The notes: generated from the letters alone by a model not told the origin. A stretch of DNA of 62,934 nucleotides from Bifidobacterium platyrrhinorum (GCF_010667645.1 NZ_WHZV01000012.1:1-62934), one strand, 5' to 3'; shown: positions 1-9,611, numbered from the stretch's first letter. Numbers and translations are program-made.

Positions 1-3
1 ACA

Positions 4-76
4 TGTAAACCATGCCCCAGGAGACACCGTCAACCATGCCCCGAGACATGCGTCAACCATGCCCCGAGACAATACA
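4..76 (+). repeat. Solo IS21-like terminal repeat, left edge
   Basis: The stretch begins TGTAAACCATGCCCC and contains three spaced copies of a roughly 22-bp unit with core AACCATGCCCC and tail GAGACA. A near-identical copy lies in inverted orientation at the right edge of the window. A TGT tip followed by several directly repeated binding units is the usual architecture of IS21-family ends. No istA or istB gene follows, so this is a solo end, a MITE-like relic or another dispersed repeat. The rest of 77-227 holds no gene I can support. Confidence 0.5.
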
Positions 77-227
77 GCGACGAACATGAACACAAACCAC
101 ACCCACAACCGGCGACCCCACCCCTCACCGGCAACACACGAATACGACGAAACCCGGCACCGCACATCCTGGATCAACCAAAACGCACGACACCGGGCTT
201 CGCGACCACACGATCACGACATGATCA

Positions 228-513
228 TCACTGTCCGCACAATGCGATGACAATCATGCGGGAATACGCCTCGTCGCCCAATCCGGCCCCCTGTGTCAGG
301 TGGGTGCCGTCATCGACGAAGTATTCGTCATGGCCTTCGCTCAGCCCACACCAGTCCATGTATGCCGATGATGGCGAGCGCACGCAACCCGTCGATGGCG
401 TTGATATGCGCGCCGTTGCGGACCGCCGCGCGTCTTCCGGCCCGTGTCATCGGATCCGTGTCGTCATCGATGCGTCGTGATGACGCGGTGCGCGTCCGGC
501 GGAGGTTCTCCAT
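228..513 (-). pseudogene. Remnant of an acyltransferase-3 / SGNH-type gene
   Basis: The reading frame from 513 encodes a segment with INAIDGLRALAIIGIHGLVW, typical of the first membrane helix of OafA/YrhL acyltransferase-3 proteins, and then stops after 61 residues. Immediately downstream, in another frame, the stretch ending at 228 encodes YFVDDGTHLTQ and EAYSRMIVIAL, which looks like the C-terminal DGxHL active-site block of an SGNH hydrolase domain. Such SGNH domains are often fused to the C-terminus of these acyltransferases. The simplest reading is a full-length gene that lost its central part. Two short matches support the call, so the family assignment is moderate. Confidence 0.45.
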
Positions 514-541
514 GTCTCTCTACTTCCTCGATGGATACCGT

Positions 542-552
542 CCCCCCCCCCC
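542..552 (-). repeat. Poly-G tract (11) upstream of the acyltransferase remnant
   Basis: Eleven C residues on the plus strand read as poly-G about 30 bases before the ATG of the acyltransferase remnant. Tracts of this length are prone to slippage and may once have tuned or switched expression of that gene. Confidence 0.5.
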
Positions 553-618
553 GATTGCAGAGGACCGGACGACGAATCCTCATCCATCGCCCGGTATAGC
601 CCAGCGGACCCGGACGGT

Positions 619-3600
619 TCAGCGTCCGTAGAACAGACGGTCGGTGACTTCCCTGGCCTTGCGCATCACGGCGAGCAGATCGTTCTCGAAATGCTGGCCG
701 CGGTTCGCGTCATAGCCGAGGTAGACGGCGATGCCGCCGAGCGAGTACATGTCGTCGGGCAGGATGTCGGCCTGGTTGACGCGGCCGGACCACAGGTAGT
801 TGCCGTTGCGGGCCGCCGTGCACATCGTCCACGCGTGACGCAGGGTCATCGCATCGCCCGCGTCGACGAGCTTGCGGCGTTCCAACACATCGAGCGCCTC
901 GAGGGTGCCTCCGACGCGCAGTTCCTTGATGTCGCCGGCATGGCGCAGCTGCATGAGCTGCACGGTCCATTCCACGTCGGACAGGCCTCCCTTGCCGAGT
1001 TTGAGATGCCGGTCGCGACGCACGTTGCGCGGCAGCCGTTCCGCCTCCATACGCGCCTTGAGCTTGCGGATGTCGCCGATCTCGGCGTCGGTCAGGTCCG
1101 TGTGCGGATAGCGCAGCGGGTCGGCGAGGTTGGCGAGGAAGTCGCGTGCGAGATCCTTGTCTCCGGCCGCGTGACGTGCACGCAGCAGCGCCTGACGTTC
1201 CCACGTGCTCGACCAGGAGCGGTAGTACTCCTCGCAGGAGGCGTAGGAGCGCACGAGCGGCCCGTTCTTGCCTTCCGGACGCAGGTCCAGGTCGAGTTCG
1301 ATCTTCGGTTCCAGCGTGGTCGGCCCCTGGAGGATGGCACGTAGGTCCTCGACCACCTTGCGTGCGAAACGGTTCGCCGTGTCCTCGTCGGCGCCGTCGG
1401 CGGGACGGTAGATGAGGATCGCGTCGGCGTCGGAGCTGAAGTTCACCTCGCGGCCGCCGTAACGGCCCATGCCGATGACGGCGAGCGAGGCGGGCGCGTC
1501 CCCTCCCCCGAGTTCGCGTACGCGGTGGTTCACGGACCAGGCGAGCGCCGCGTCGATGATCGCGTCGTACACGTCGGTCATGCCCTCCAGCGACGCGGCG
1601 TCGTCCATCACGCCGCTCATCCACGCCAGGCCGATGCGTTCGATCTCGTGGCGGCGCATCGCGCGCATCGATGTGGCGAAATCGTTGATGTCGCCCGCAT
1701 TGCGTTCCAGCGAGGAACGGCATTGCACGTCGAGGCTGTCGCGCGTGCGCGCCTTGAGCCGGTCGTCGTCGCCGAGCCAGGTGACCGATTCGACGGACTT
1801 GTTGAGCGCGTCGCCGAGGAAACGCGAATTGGACAGCACGTGGCACAGGCGCTGCGCGGCGGAGGTGGAGTCGCGCAGGAACCCGAGGTATTCGCTTTCG
1901 GTGCCGAAATGCTCCTCGAGTTTGCGCCAGTTCAGCAGGCCCATGTCCGGGTTCTGCCCTTGGCCGAGCCATTCGAGCACGGCGGGCAGGATGATGCGGT
2001 TGATCTTGGCGGCGCGTCCGACGCCGGCGGTCAGCGCCACGACGTGGCGCATGGCGGCGTCCGGGTCGCCGAATCCGATGGAGCTGAAACGCTCGCGCGC
2101 GGCGTGCTGGCTCAGGTCGATCTGATCGTCCTCGAGCTGGGCGGAGACGGGCAGCATCGGACGGTAGTAGATGTCGAGATGCAGGTGGCGCACCTCACGG
2201 CGGGTCTCGTCGTACCGTTCGACGAGTTCCTCGGGGTGTATGCGGAAGGCGCGCGCCACGCGGCGCAGCTCCTGGTTCTGGTTCAGCGCGTCCACGTCGA
2301 TGTCGCGTTTGCGTTCGAGCCCGCCCAGGTTCGCGGCGCCCATGTCGGGGAACAGGTGGGTGCGCTTGAGCGCCCACATCTGCTGACGGTGTTCGAGCAC
2401 CCGTTCGAACCGGTAGTCGGCGGACAGCCTCGCGGCCTGCTTGCGCGAGACATAGCCGCCTTCGGCGAGACGCGCCAGCGATTCGAGCGTGGATCGCGTA
2501 CGCAACGTTTCGTCGGAACGGCCGTGCACGAGCTGGAGCATCTGCACGGTGAACTCCACATCACGCAGCCCGCCCTTGCCGAGTTTGATCTCCCGGTCCT
2601 TGAGCGGTGCGGGGATGAGGTCCTCGACGCGCTTGCGCATCTTCTGGCAGTCGTAGACGAAATTGTCGCGCTTGGAGGCGGACCAGACGAACGGCCGGGT
2701 CATGTCCATGTAGTCGCGTCCCAGATCCGGGTCGCCGGCGACGGGGCGCGCCTTGAGCAGCGCCTGGAATTCCCAGTTCTCGGCCCACTGCTCGTAGTAT
2801 CCGCGATGCGATTCGATGGTGCGCACCAACGGACCGTCCTTGCCTTCGGGGCGCAGTCCGCCGTCGATCTGCCACAGCGTCGGTTCGGCGACGCCCATGA
2901 TCACGGACTGGCATACGCGCTGCAGCGTGGTGGCCATCTTCGTGCCGGTGCGTATGAGCTCCTGGCGTCCGATCCCCTTGTCCGCCGGCTCGACGGCGTA
3001 GATGAGGTCCACATCGGACACGTAGTTGAGTTCCTGCGCGCCGAGTTTGCCCATGCCGATGATGACGAAGCGCACGTGTTCGCTTCCCGGCACCTCGTGG
3101 CGAGCGATGGCGAGCGCCCCTTCGAGCGCCGCATCGGCGAGGTCGGACAGACCGCGGCTGATGACGGGCTGGATCTCGCATGGGTCGGCGGCGGTGGCGT
3201 CCTGAGCCATGATGGCGGCGAGCTGGCGCCGGTAGGTGCCGCGCAATGCGGTGGTCGCCTCGGCAAGCGGCAGCGTGGCGGCGGGCATGGCGGTGTCGTC
3301 CGGGTCGGCGCCGACCGCCTTGAGCACATGGGCGCGTCGTTGCGCCTTGTTGTACAAGTGGCTGTTGCAGCCGTCCTTGGATGCGGCCTCGACCAGTTCG
3401 GGACGGAAGCGCATGAGCTTGCCGAGCGCGTCGGAGACGCCGAGCACGGTGACGAGCCGCTCGAATGCCGCCTCGTCGGGGACCATCTCCTCGAAGTCGC
3501 GTCCCTGGCTCTGCACCGCATTGGTGATGCCGACGAGGTTGGCGAGCGCCGCATCCGGGTCGCATGCCTTGGCCAGGGCCTTGAGGATGGAGCGCAGCCG

Positions 3601-3720
3601 TGCGTCCGGGACGCCGTCCGCCTTGAGGCGTTCGAACATGCCGCGTGCGTCGTCGAGGTTCTGCAGTCCCGCGCGGATGAGGTCCATGGCGGTCGGCCGG
3701 AATGCGTCGTTTGCGTTCAT
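619..3720 (-). CDS. glnE: Bifunctional glutamine synthetase adenylyltransferase/deadenylase GlnE
   Basis: This 1033-residue protein controls glutamine synthetase by adenylylating and deadenylylating it in response to nitrogen status in the cytoplasm. It shows the expected two-lobed layout: an N-terminal nucleotidyltransferase core with GMGKLG at about 222-227 and paired aspartates at about 236/238, and a second core with GMGRYG at about 750-755 and aspartates at about 764/766. Each is followed by the LRPEGK(D/N)GPLVR and KLGKGG(L)xDVE blocks seen in GlnE. Length and architecture fit a complete actinobacterial GlnE. The glutamine synthetase partner is not in the window. Confidence 0.95.
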   Translation of the reverse strand: MNANDAFRPTAMDLIRAGLQNLDDARGMFERLKADGVPDARLRSILKALAKACDPDAALANLVGITNAVQSQGRDFEEMVPDEAAFERLVTVLGVSDALGKLMRFRPELVEAASKDGCNSHLYNKAQRRAHVLKAVGADPDDTAMPAATLPLAEATTALRGTYRRQLAAIMAQDATAADPCEIQPVISRGLSDLADAALEGALAIARHEVPGSEHVRFVIIGMGKLGAQELNYVSDVDLIYAVEPADKGIGRQELIRTGTKMATTLQRVCQSVIMGVAEPTLWQIDGGLRPEGKDGPLVRTIESHRGYYEQWAENWEFQALLKARPVAGDPDLGRDYMDMTRPFVWSASKRDNFVYDCQKMRKRVEDLIPAPLKDREIKLGKGGLRDVEFTVQMLQLVHGRSDETLRTRSTLESLARLAEGGYVSRKQAARLSADYRFERVLEHRQQMWALKRTHLFPDMGAANLGGLERKRDIDVDALNQNQELRRVARAFRIHPEELVERYDETRREVRHLHLDIYYRPMLPVSAQLEDDQIDLSQHAARERFSSIGFGDPDAAMRHVVALTAGVGRAAKINRIILPAVLEWLGQGQNPDMGLLNWRKLEEHFGTESEYLGFLRDSTSAAQRLCHVLSNSRFLGDALNKSVESVTWLGDDDRLKARTRDSLDVQCRSSLERNAGDINDFATSMRAMRRHEIERIGLAWMSGVMDDAASLEGMTDVYDAIIDAALAWSVNHRVRELGGGDAPASLAVIGMGRYGGREVNFSSDADAILIYRPADGADEDTANRFARKVVEDLRAILQGPTTLEPKIELDLDLRPEGKNGPLVRSYASCEEYYRSWSSTWERQALLRARHAAGDKDLARDFLANLADPLRYPHTDLTDAEIGDIRKLKARMEAERLPRNVRRDRHLKLGKGGLSDVEWTVQLMQLRHAGDIKELRVGGTLEALDVLERRKLVDAGDAMTLRHAWTMCTAARNGNYLWSGRVNQADILPDDMYSLGGIAVYLGYDANRGQHFENDLLAVMRKAREVTDRLFYGR

Positions 3721-3775
3721 ACCTAGCTAATGTACACCGGCGCGGGCATAGGTCCGGCCGCGGCCGCCGCGGCGG

Positions 3776-4000
3776 TCAGCGGTCTGCGTCGTCCGCGTCG
3801 CCTTTGGCGTTCCATCCGGTGACGGCGCAGTATCCGGTCCACCCGATTACGACGAGCAGGCACAGCGAGAACACGATGGTGGCCCAGTTCGCGAGCGAAC
3901 CGTCGTCGCTCGCCTGGACGAGCGATTGGATGAGCCATGCCACGCAGGCGAGGCAGGTGAGGGCGTACAGGCGCGCGGAGGAGCGTTTGCCGAGGTTCAT
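3776..4000 (-). CDS. Small two-helix membrane protein
   Basis: A 74-residue protein starts at the ATG at 4000, 4-5 bases after a purine-rich GGGAAGGGAA box. It has two hydrophobic segments (about 11-28 and 40-60) separated by a short polar loop, and ends in a charged DADDADR tail. The gene lies downstream of the sugar permease gene in the same orientation, so it may be the last gene of that operon. I do not recognise a family; a small integral membrane protein is all that can be said. Confidence 0.65.
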   Translation of the reverse strand: MNLGKRSSARLYALTCLACVAWLIQSLVQASDDGSLANWATIVFSLCLLVVIGWTGYCAVTGWNAKGDADDADR

Positions 4001-4140
4001 GTCGGTTCCCTTCCCGTCGGCGTGGCCGACGTCGTTCGAAATCATGTCGGCGCGCATCCCGACGAACGCGCGCCGACGGCGGGGACGGGGTCCGCGTCGC
4101 TGGGGCGCAGGCCCCGTCCGGCCGCAAGGAGCGGGTGCGG

Positions 4141-5358
4141 TCAGCTCTTCTTCCTCTTGGACATGATGTCCACGGCGACAGCCAGCAGGAGCACGAGGCC
4201 CTTGATGGTCTTGACGACCGCGGTGTCGACGCCCATGATGGACAGGCCCTGGTTGATGACGCCCATCACGAACGCGCCGACCACGGCGCCGGGGATGGTG
4301 CCGATGCCGCCGGTGACGGCCGTGCCTCCGATGAAGCAGGCGGCGATGGCGTCCATCTCGAACTCCATGCCGGCCTGCGCGGTGGCGGAGGCGAGGCGGG
4401 AGAGCATGCAGACGGCGGCCACCGCGGACAGGAAGCCCATGTGGACGAAGAGAAGGAAATCGACGCGGCGCGTGTTGATGCCGGAGAGGACGGCGGCCTT
4501 GCGGTTGCCGCCGACGGCGTACACGTGGCGGCCGAAGACCGTCTTCGTGAGGATGAAGTTGTAGATGAACACCAGCACGCCGACGATCACGAGCATGATC
4601 GGGGTGCCGCCCTGGTCGGCGTTGCCGGAGGAGGCGAGCAGGTAGGTGACGAACAGGATGACGACGGTGGCGAGGACGATCTTGAGGACGGTCAGGCTCA
4701 TCGGCTCGGGCACGAGACCGACCTTCTCGACGCGCCTGCGCTTGCGGATCTGGCTGTAGGCGAAGCCCGCGATGCACAGGAGGCCCAGGACGATGGTCAG
4801 GCCGTCGAAAGGCCCCCACCAGCCGAGGACGTTCGGCAGGTAGTTGCGGGCGATGCCACGGAATTCGAGCGAGGTGATCGGCACGGATTCGCCGACGATG
4901 ACGGTGGCGAGGCCGCGGAAGATGAGCATGCCGGCCAGCGTGGTGATGAAGCCCGGGATGCCGACGACGGCGACCCAGAAGCCCTGCCAGATGCCGACGA
5001 GCAGGCCGACGACGAGCGCGACGAGGATGGCCGTCATCCAGTTGACGCCGGCGCGTTCCATGAGCAGGGCGCATACGCCGCCGATGAATGCGACGAGCGA
5101 GCCGACCGACAGGTCGATGTGCGTGGCGATGATGACCATCACCATGCCGATGGCGAGGATGATCACGTACGCGTTCTGCTGGATCAGCGACACGAAGGAG
5201 TTCGGCTTGAGCAGCACGCCTCCGGTGAGGATCTCGAAGGCGACGACGATGACGAGCAGCGCGCCGACGATGCCGTACTGGCGCGCGTTGTTCGCGACGG
5301 TCGCGAGCAGCCCGGCCTTCTCTTCTTTCTTCGCGGGTGTTGCGGTTGCGGCGCTCAT
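4141..5358 (-). CDS. Monosaccharide ABC transporter permease (CUP family)
   Basis: This 405-residue, highly hydrophobic protein has about ten predicted membrane segments and ends in a basic SKRKKS tail. It forms the membrane channel of a carbohydrate uptake transporter of the ribose/xylose/MmsB-GguB type, taking sugar from the binding lipoprotein encoded upstream. Its start overlaps the stop of the ATPase gene by one base (TGATG), which implies translational coupling. Only one permease gene is present, so it would act as a homodimer, as usual for MmsB/XylH-like systems. The substrate cannot be read from sequence. Confidence 0.9.
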   Translation of the reverse strand: MSAATATPAKKEEKAGLLATVANNARQYGIVGALLVIVVAFEILTGGVLLKPNSFVSLIQQNAYVIILAIGMVMVIIATHIDLSVGSLVAFIGGVCALLMERAGVNWMTAILVALVVGLLVGIWQGFWVAVVGIPGFITTLAGMLIFRGLATVIVGESVPITSLEFRGIARNYLPNVLGWWGPFDGLTIVLGLLCIAGFAYSQIRKRRRVEKVGLVPEPMSLTVLKIVLATVVILFVTYLLASSGNADQGGTPIMLVIVGVLVFIYNFILTKTVFGRHVYAVGGNRKAAVLSGINTRRVDFLLFVHMGFLSAVAAVCMLSRLASATAQAGMEFEMDAIAACFIGGTAVTGGIGTIPGAVVGAFVMGVINQGLSIMGVDTAVVKTIKGLVLLLAVAVDIMSKRKKS

Positions 5359-6905
5359 CAGGCTGCCACCTCCCTTTCCTTGGTCATGCCCTTCATGAGG
5401 TATTCCTGGGTGAATCCGTTCTTGTCGACGTCATCGGTGACGACGCCGTAGGAGACCGTGTAGATGCGGTCGCAGATGCCGATGAGCTCCGGCAGCTCGG
5501 ATGAGATCACGATCACGGCCTTGCCCGCGTCGGCGAGCTTGTCGATGATCTCGTAGATCTCGTACTTCGCGCCGACGTCGATGCCTCGCGTCGGCTCGTC
5601 GAGGATGAGGATGTCCGGCTGCGAGATGACCCATTTGGCGAGCAGCACCTTCTGCTGGTTGCCGCCGGAGAGGGTGGCGACGTTCACGTCGATGTCGTGG
5701 CATTTGATGTTGAAGTCCCTGCGGTAGCGTTCGACGGACTTGCGTTCGACGTTGTCGTCCATCACGCCGAGCCTGCTCATCTTGGTGAGTGCGGCGAGCG
5801 AAGCGTTCTCGCGGATGTTCTGCAACAGGTTCAGGCCGTTGCCCTTGCGGTCCTCGGTGGCGTACGCGAGGCCGGCGTCGATGGCCGCCTGCACGTTCGG
5901 CAGCCTGACCTCCTTGCCTTTGACGAACACCCTGCCGGAGATGTTCGAGCCGTAGGAATGCCCGAACACGGACATGGCCAGTTCGGTGCGCCCAGCGCCC
6001 ATGAGGCCCGCCAGTCCGACGATCTCGCCGGCGTGCACCTTGATGTTCGCGTGGTCGACGATGACACGCTCCGGGTCGAGCGGATGGTGCACGGTCCAGT
6101 CCTCGACGCGCAGGTATTCGGGCCCGGGCTCGTTGGACGGATGGTTCGGGTAGAGGTTGTGCAGCGGACGGCCCACCATCTTGCGTATCAGCTCGTCCTG
6201 GTCGAGGGGAGTCTCCGGCGTCACGTACATCACACCGACGGTGGAGCCGTCGCGGATGATGGTGACGTTGTCGGCGATGGCGGCGACCTCGTTGAGCTTG
6301 TGCGTGATGATGATGCTCGTCACGCCCTGTTCGTCGCGCAGCTGGCGCACCAGGTCGAGCAGGTGCGCGGAGTCCTCGTCGTTCAGGGCCGCGGTCGGCT
6401 CGTCGAGGATGAGCAGCTTCACGTCCTTGGACAGGGCCTTGGCGATCTCGACGAGCTGCTGCTTGCCGACGCCGATGTCCATGATCTTGGTGTCCGGATC
6501 CTCGGGAAGGCCCACGCGGTCGAGCAGCCTCCTGGCCTCGGCGCGGGTCCTGTCCCAGTCGATCACGCCTCCTCTGGCCCGCTCGTTGCCGATGAAGATG
6601 TTCTCGGCGATGGACAGGAAGGGGCTCAGGGCGAGTTCCTGGTGGATGATCACGATACCGTCCGCCTCGGAATCGTTGATCGTATGGTATTTGCATTCCT
6701 TGCCGTCAAAGGTGATCTTGCCGGAATAGCTGCCGTATGGGTAGACTCCCGAAAGCACGTTCATCAGGGTCGATTTGCCCGCGCCGTTCTCGCCGCAGAT
6801 GGCGTGGATCTCCCCTCGGTCGACCGAGAGGTTCACGTTGGTGAGGGCTTTGACCGGTCCGAACGTCTTCGTGATGTCCTCCATCGTCAAAATGGTGTCT
6901 GACAT
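5358..6905 (-). CDS. Monosaccharide ABC transporter ATP-binding protein, duplicated cassette
   Basis: The 515-residue protein has two tandem ATPase cassettes, the hallmark of CUP-type sugar transporters (MmsA/GguA/XylG). The first has Walker A GENGAGKST at 38-46 and Walker B LLILDEPTAAL. The second has the usual degenerate Walker A (GLMGAGRTEL), a good signature LSGGNQQKV and Walker B LILDEPTRGID. It drives sugar import with the permease and lipoprotein of the same operon. It lies 114 bases downstream of the binding-protein gene and overlaps the permease start. Confidence 0.93.
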   Translation of the reverse strand: MSDTILTMEDITKTFGPVKALTNVNLSVDRGEIHAICGENGAGKSTLMNVLSGVYPYGSYSGKITFDGKECKYHTINDSEADGIVIIHQELALSPFLSIAENIFIGNERARGGVIDWDRTRAEARRLLDRVGLPEDPDTKIMDIGVGKQQLVEIAKALSKDVKLLILDEPTAALNDEDSAHLLDLVRQLRDEQGVTSIIITHKLNEVAAIADNVTIIRDGSTVGVMYVTPETPLDQDELIRKMVGRPLHNLYPNHPSNEPGPEYLRVEDWTVHHPLDPERVIVDHANIKVHAGEIVGLAGLMGAGRTELAMSVFGHSYGSNISGRVFVKGKEVRLPNVQAAIDAGLAYATEDRKGNGLNLLQNIRENASLAALTKMSRLGVMDDNVERKSVERYRRDFNIKCHDIDVNVATLSGGNQQKVLLAKWVISQPDILILDEPTRGIDVGAKYEIYEIIDKLADAGKAVIVISSELPELIGICDRIYTVSYGVVTDDVDKNGFTQEYLMKGMTKEREVAA

Positions 6906-7019
6906 GTCATCACTCCGTTCACAGTACTGGTTTCATGGGCATGCGGCGCTCGTCGCGAGCGGCGGGCGCCGCATGCCTCGGGTCGCCGGCCGATGCCGTG
7001 GTCCGGCACCGGCGACCGG

Positions 7020-8174
7020 TCACTTGGTCAGCTCGTCGAAGCGTTCCTGGGTGATGTAGTTGGCCTTCACCAGGTCGGACAGGTTGTCCTTGGTGATGTT
7101 CTGCGGGTCGAGCAGCTTGGACGGCACGTCGATGTTGTTGTTGTTGAACTTGCCGTTGATGCCGGAGACCTCCTTGTTCTCGGCGATCTCGACGATCATG
7201 TCGTACACGGCGTCGGCCAGTTTGTTCACGTCCTTGAAGACGGTCTCGCCCTGCTTGTCGTTGGAGATGTTGGCGACGGCGATCTCCATCGCGTCCTGTC
7301 CGGTGATGTACGGCCAGGTGTCGGTGCCCGGCTTCATGTCGGGCCGCTTGGATTCGATGGCGTTGATGACGCCCTGGGCGATGCCGTCGTACGGGGTGAG
7401 GACCGCGTCGAGCTTCTCGCCGTGCGCGTAGGTGGAGTCGAGGATGGATTCCATGTCCTTCTGCGCCTGCTCGGTCTTCCAGCTCATGACGGAGATCTTC
7501 TGCCAGTCCTCGACGGTGAAGTCCTTGGTCACGCCGCCCTGGCCGTGCTGGGACGGGGAGACGAGCACACCCTTCTCGAAGTAGGGCTGGAGCAGGTCCC
7601 ACGCGCCCTTGAAGAAGTACTTGGCGTTGTTGTCGTCCGGGGATCCGGTGAACAGCTCGATGTTGTACGGCCCCTTGGCGCCGTCCTCGAGGCCGAGCTT
7701 GTCGATCAGGTAGTTGGCCTCGAGCACGCCCACCTGCTCCAGCTGGAAGGTGGCGTAGTAGTCGACGGCGTCGGTGTTCATGATAAGACGGTCGTAGGCG
7801 ATGACCTTGGCGCCGGCGTCGCGCGCCTTCTCGACGGCGGGTCCGACGGCGGTGCCGTCCTTGGACGCCACGACGACGATCTTGGCGTCGTTGTTGACCA
7901 TGTTCTCGATGTCGGCGTTCTGCTGGGCCGGCTTGTCGTCGGCGAACGACAGGATGACCTTGTATCCGGCCTTCTCCAGCTTGGCCTTGAGGTTGTTGCC
8001 GTCCTTGTTCCAGCGTTCCTCGGATTTGGTCGGCATGGAGATGCCGATCGTGGCGCCCTTTTCGATCTTCTCGCCGCCGGTCGCCTGTCCGGTGCGGCTT
8101 CCGCCGCAGGCCGCGAGGCCGGCCATCATCGCGACGCCCGCCATGGCCGCGACGATCTTCTTCGTGAACTTCAT
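7020..8174 (-). CDS. Sugar-binding lipoprotein, ChvE-like
   Basis: This 384-residue extracytoplasmic binding protein begins with a lipoprotein signal peptide ending in the lipobox LAAC, with the acylated cysteine at residue 23. The mature N-terminus GISMPTKSEERWNKDG is typical of ChvE/multiple-sugar (xylose, arabinose, galactose-like) binding proteins. It is the first gene of the three-gene transporter operon and would be anchored to the outer face of the membrane. A GAAGGAG ribosome site precedes the ATG, and a strong promoter lies about 80 bases upstream. Confidence 0.92.
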   Translation of the reverse strand: MKFTKKIVAAMAGVAMMAGLAACGGSRTGQATGGEKIEKGATIGISMPTKSEERWNKDGNNLKAKLEKAGYKVILSFADDKPAQQNADIENMVNNDAKIVVVASKDGTAVGPAVEKARDAGAKVIAYDRLIMNTDAVDYYATFQLEQVGVLEANYLIDKLGLEDGAKGPYNIELFTGSPDDNNAKYFFKGAWDLLQPYFEKGVLVSPSQHGQGGVTKDFTVEDWQKISVMSWKTEQAQKDMESILDSTYAHGEKLDAVLTPYDGIAQGVINAIESKRPDMKPGTDTWPYITGQDAMEIAVANISNDKQGETVFKDVNKLADAVYDMIVEIAENKEVSGINGKFNNNNIDVPSKLLDPQNITKDNLSDLVKANYITQERFDELTK

Positions 8175-8254
8175 GTGCTCTCCTTCATCATCGAGGGATA
8201 CGGCGGACGGTCCTTGTCCGCCGGAACCCGGACGTAGGCCCAGGCTCTGCTCAC

Positions 8255-8282
8255 AGCATACTCGCTTGAGTTAGGTTGTCAA
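8255..8282 (-). promoter_or_regulatory. Strong promoter of the sugar ABC operon
   Basis: Reading leftward, TTGACA (8282-8277) and TATGCT (8260-8255) are separated by 16 bases, close to the sigma-70-type consensus. The AT-rich block at 8283-8335, just upstream of the -35 box, is unlike its GC-rich surroundings. It is the natural place for an operator of the divergently encoded ROK regulator, but I cannot define the operator half-sites. Confidence 0.7.
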
Positions 8283-8432
8283 ATTCAAATATTCGTTAAT
8301 CTCCATTTTTGTGTTTATTTCTCTAATTCAATGGTGTGATCACACGGCTTTCATGGCCCTGGCATGCGACACGCTGCGGACGTTTGGACCACCCCTGCCG
8401 CAAAGCGACCCGTCAGGCTACACTTGGCGCGT

Positions 8433-9611
8433 ATGGCAAGGCTTTTCGGATCGCAAACCTCGCTACGCGAGGCGAACCGCGCCAACTTGCTGGCCAGCAT
8501 CCACAAGTTCGGCGCCATGACGCAGGTGGAACTCGCCGAGGTCACCGGACTGTCCACCGCGACGGTCTCCACCCTCGTCCACCAGCTCGTCGACGAGGGA
8601 CGGCTGGAGACCGCGGGCACCACACGCAACGGCAGACGCGCCACTTTGGTCAAATTGGCCCGGCACCAGGGCCTCGGCGTCGGGATATGGGTGGCGCCAA
8701 GGCAACTGACGCTTACTATCGTTGACTTTTCGAAGTCAATCATCGCCGAGCACATGCTGCCGCTCCCCTACGGGCACAAGGCCGACGTCACGTTGGAACG
8801 CGCCATGGTGCTCGTCAACGAGGCGCTCGGCAACGCCGGCGCCGACGCGAACGAAATCGTCGGCATCGGCGTGGCGTTGGCGGCGCCGGTGGCCAGCCAC
8901 GACCATATGATCGCCATCCCCGGCATCCTGCCCGGATGGGAGGGCGTGGACGTCGCCGCCCCCCTCGGGGCCGCGTTCAACACGCCCGTCTACATCGACA
9001 ACGATGCGAACCTCGCCGCGTTCGCCGAGTCGCGCATGGGCGCCGCCGTCGGCAAACGCAGCCTCGTGTACATCCAGGTCGACGACGGCGTGGGCGCCGG
9101 TATCATGATCGGCGGCGAGGTGCTGCACGGCGTGACGGGTCTCGCCGGGGAGATCGGGCACATCCAGGTCGACCCGCTCGGATCCATCTGCACCTGCGGC
9201 AATCGCGGATGCCTCAACACCCTTGTCGCGGAGAACCGGCTCGTGCAGCTGCTCAGCGTGACCCACGGCAACATGACGCTGGACGACCTGGTGGACCAGG
9301 CCAACGCCGGCGACCCCGGATGCAGACGCATCATCGGGGACGCGGCACTGCGCATCGGGCAGGTCGCGGCGGACCTGTGCATCAGCGTGGACCCGGAGCT
9401 CATCGTGCTGGGCGGCAGACTCGCGATGAGCGGGGAGGTGTTCTCGCAGCCGTTCAGGGAGGCGCTGCAACGCATGCTGTTCCCGGACGCGGTCGCGCCG
9501 ATCGAAGTGCGCACATCACCGAACCCGCAGGACAATTCGGCGCTGGGCGGGGCTCTGCTCGCCATCGAACGGTCGGTCCGGAGCGCGCCGATTTCGCCTG
9601 TCTCCCAGTGA
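8433..9611 (+). CDS. ROK-family transcriptional regulator
   Basis: A 392-residue NagC/XylR-type regulator. An N-terminal winged HTH (MTQVELAEVTGLSTATVSTL) is followed by a sugar-kinase-like ROK domain with YIDNDANLAA, the LAGEIGHIQVDPLG stretch and the zinc motif CTCGNRGC. It is divergent from the sugar ABC operon and is probably its sugar-responsive repressor or activator. I chose the ATG at 8433, not the upstream ATG at 8364, because homology-like sequence begins there. A TACACT box ends about 8 bases before it, suggesting a leaderless mRNA; no good -35 is visible. Confidence 0.85.
   Translation: MARLFGSQTSLREANRANLLASIHKFGAMTQVELAEVTGLSTATVSTLVHQLVDEGRLETAGTTRNGRRATLVKLARHQGLGVGIWVAPRQLTLTIVDFSKSIIAEHMLPLPYGHKADVTLERAMVLVNEALGNAGADANEIVGIGVALAAPVASHDHMIAIPGILPGWEGVDVAAPLGAAFNTPVYIDNDANLAAFAESRMGAAVGKRSLVYIQVDDGVGAGIMIGGEVLHGVTGLAGEIGHIQVDPLGSICTCGNRGCLNTLVAENRLVQLLSVTHGNMTLDDLVDQANAGDPGCRRIIGDAALRIGQVAADLCISVDPELIVLGGRLAMSGEVFSQPFREALQRMLFPDAVAPIEVRTSPNPQDNSALGGALLAIERSVRSAPISPVSQ

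Noticed and set aside
247..631. Plus-strand open frames at 247-480 and 293-631
   Set aside because: They overlap the acyltransferase remnant on the other strand, lack ribosome sites and resemble no known protein.
1525..3726. A 733-codon open frame antisense to glnE (and an 802-codon frame antisense to metE at 11967-14375)
   Set aside because: Long antisense frames are expected in GC-rich coding DNA with strong third-position bias; they lack ribosome sites and the glnE and metE frames show clear conserved motifs.
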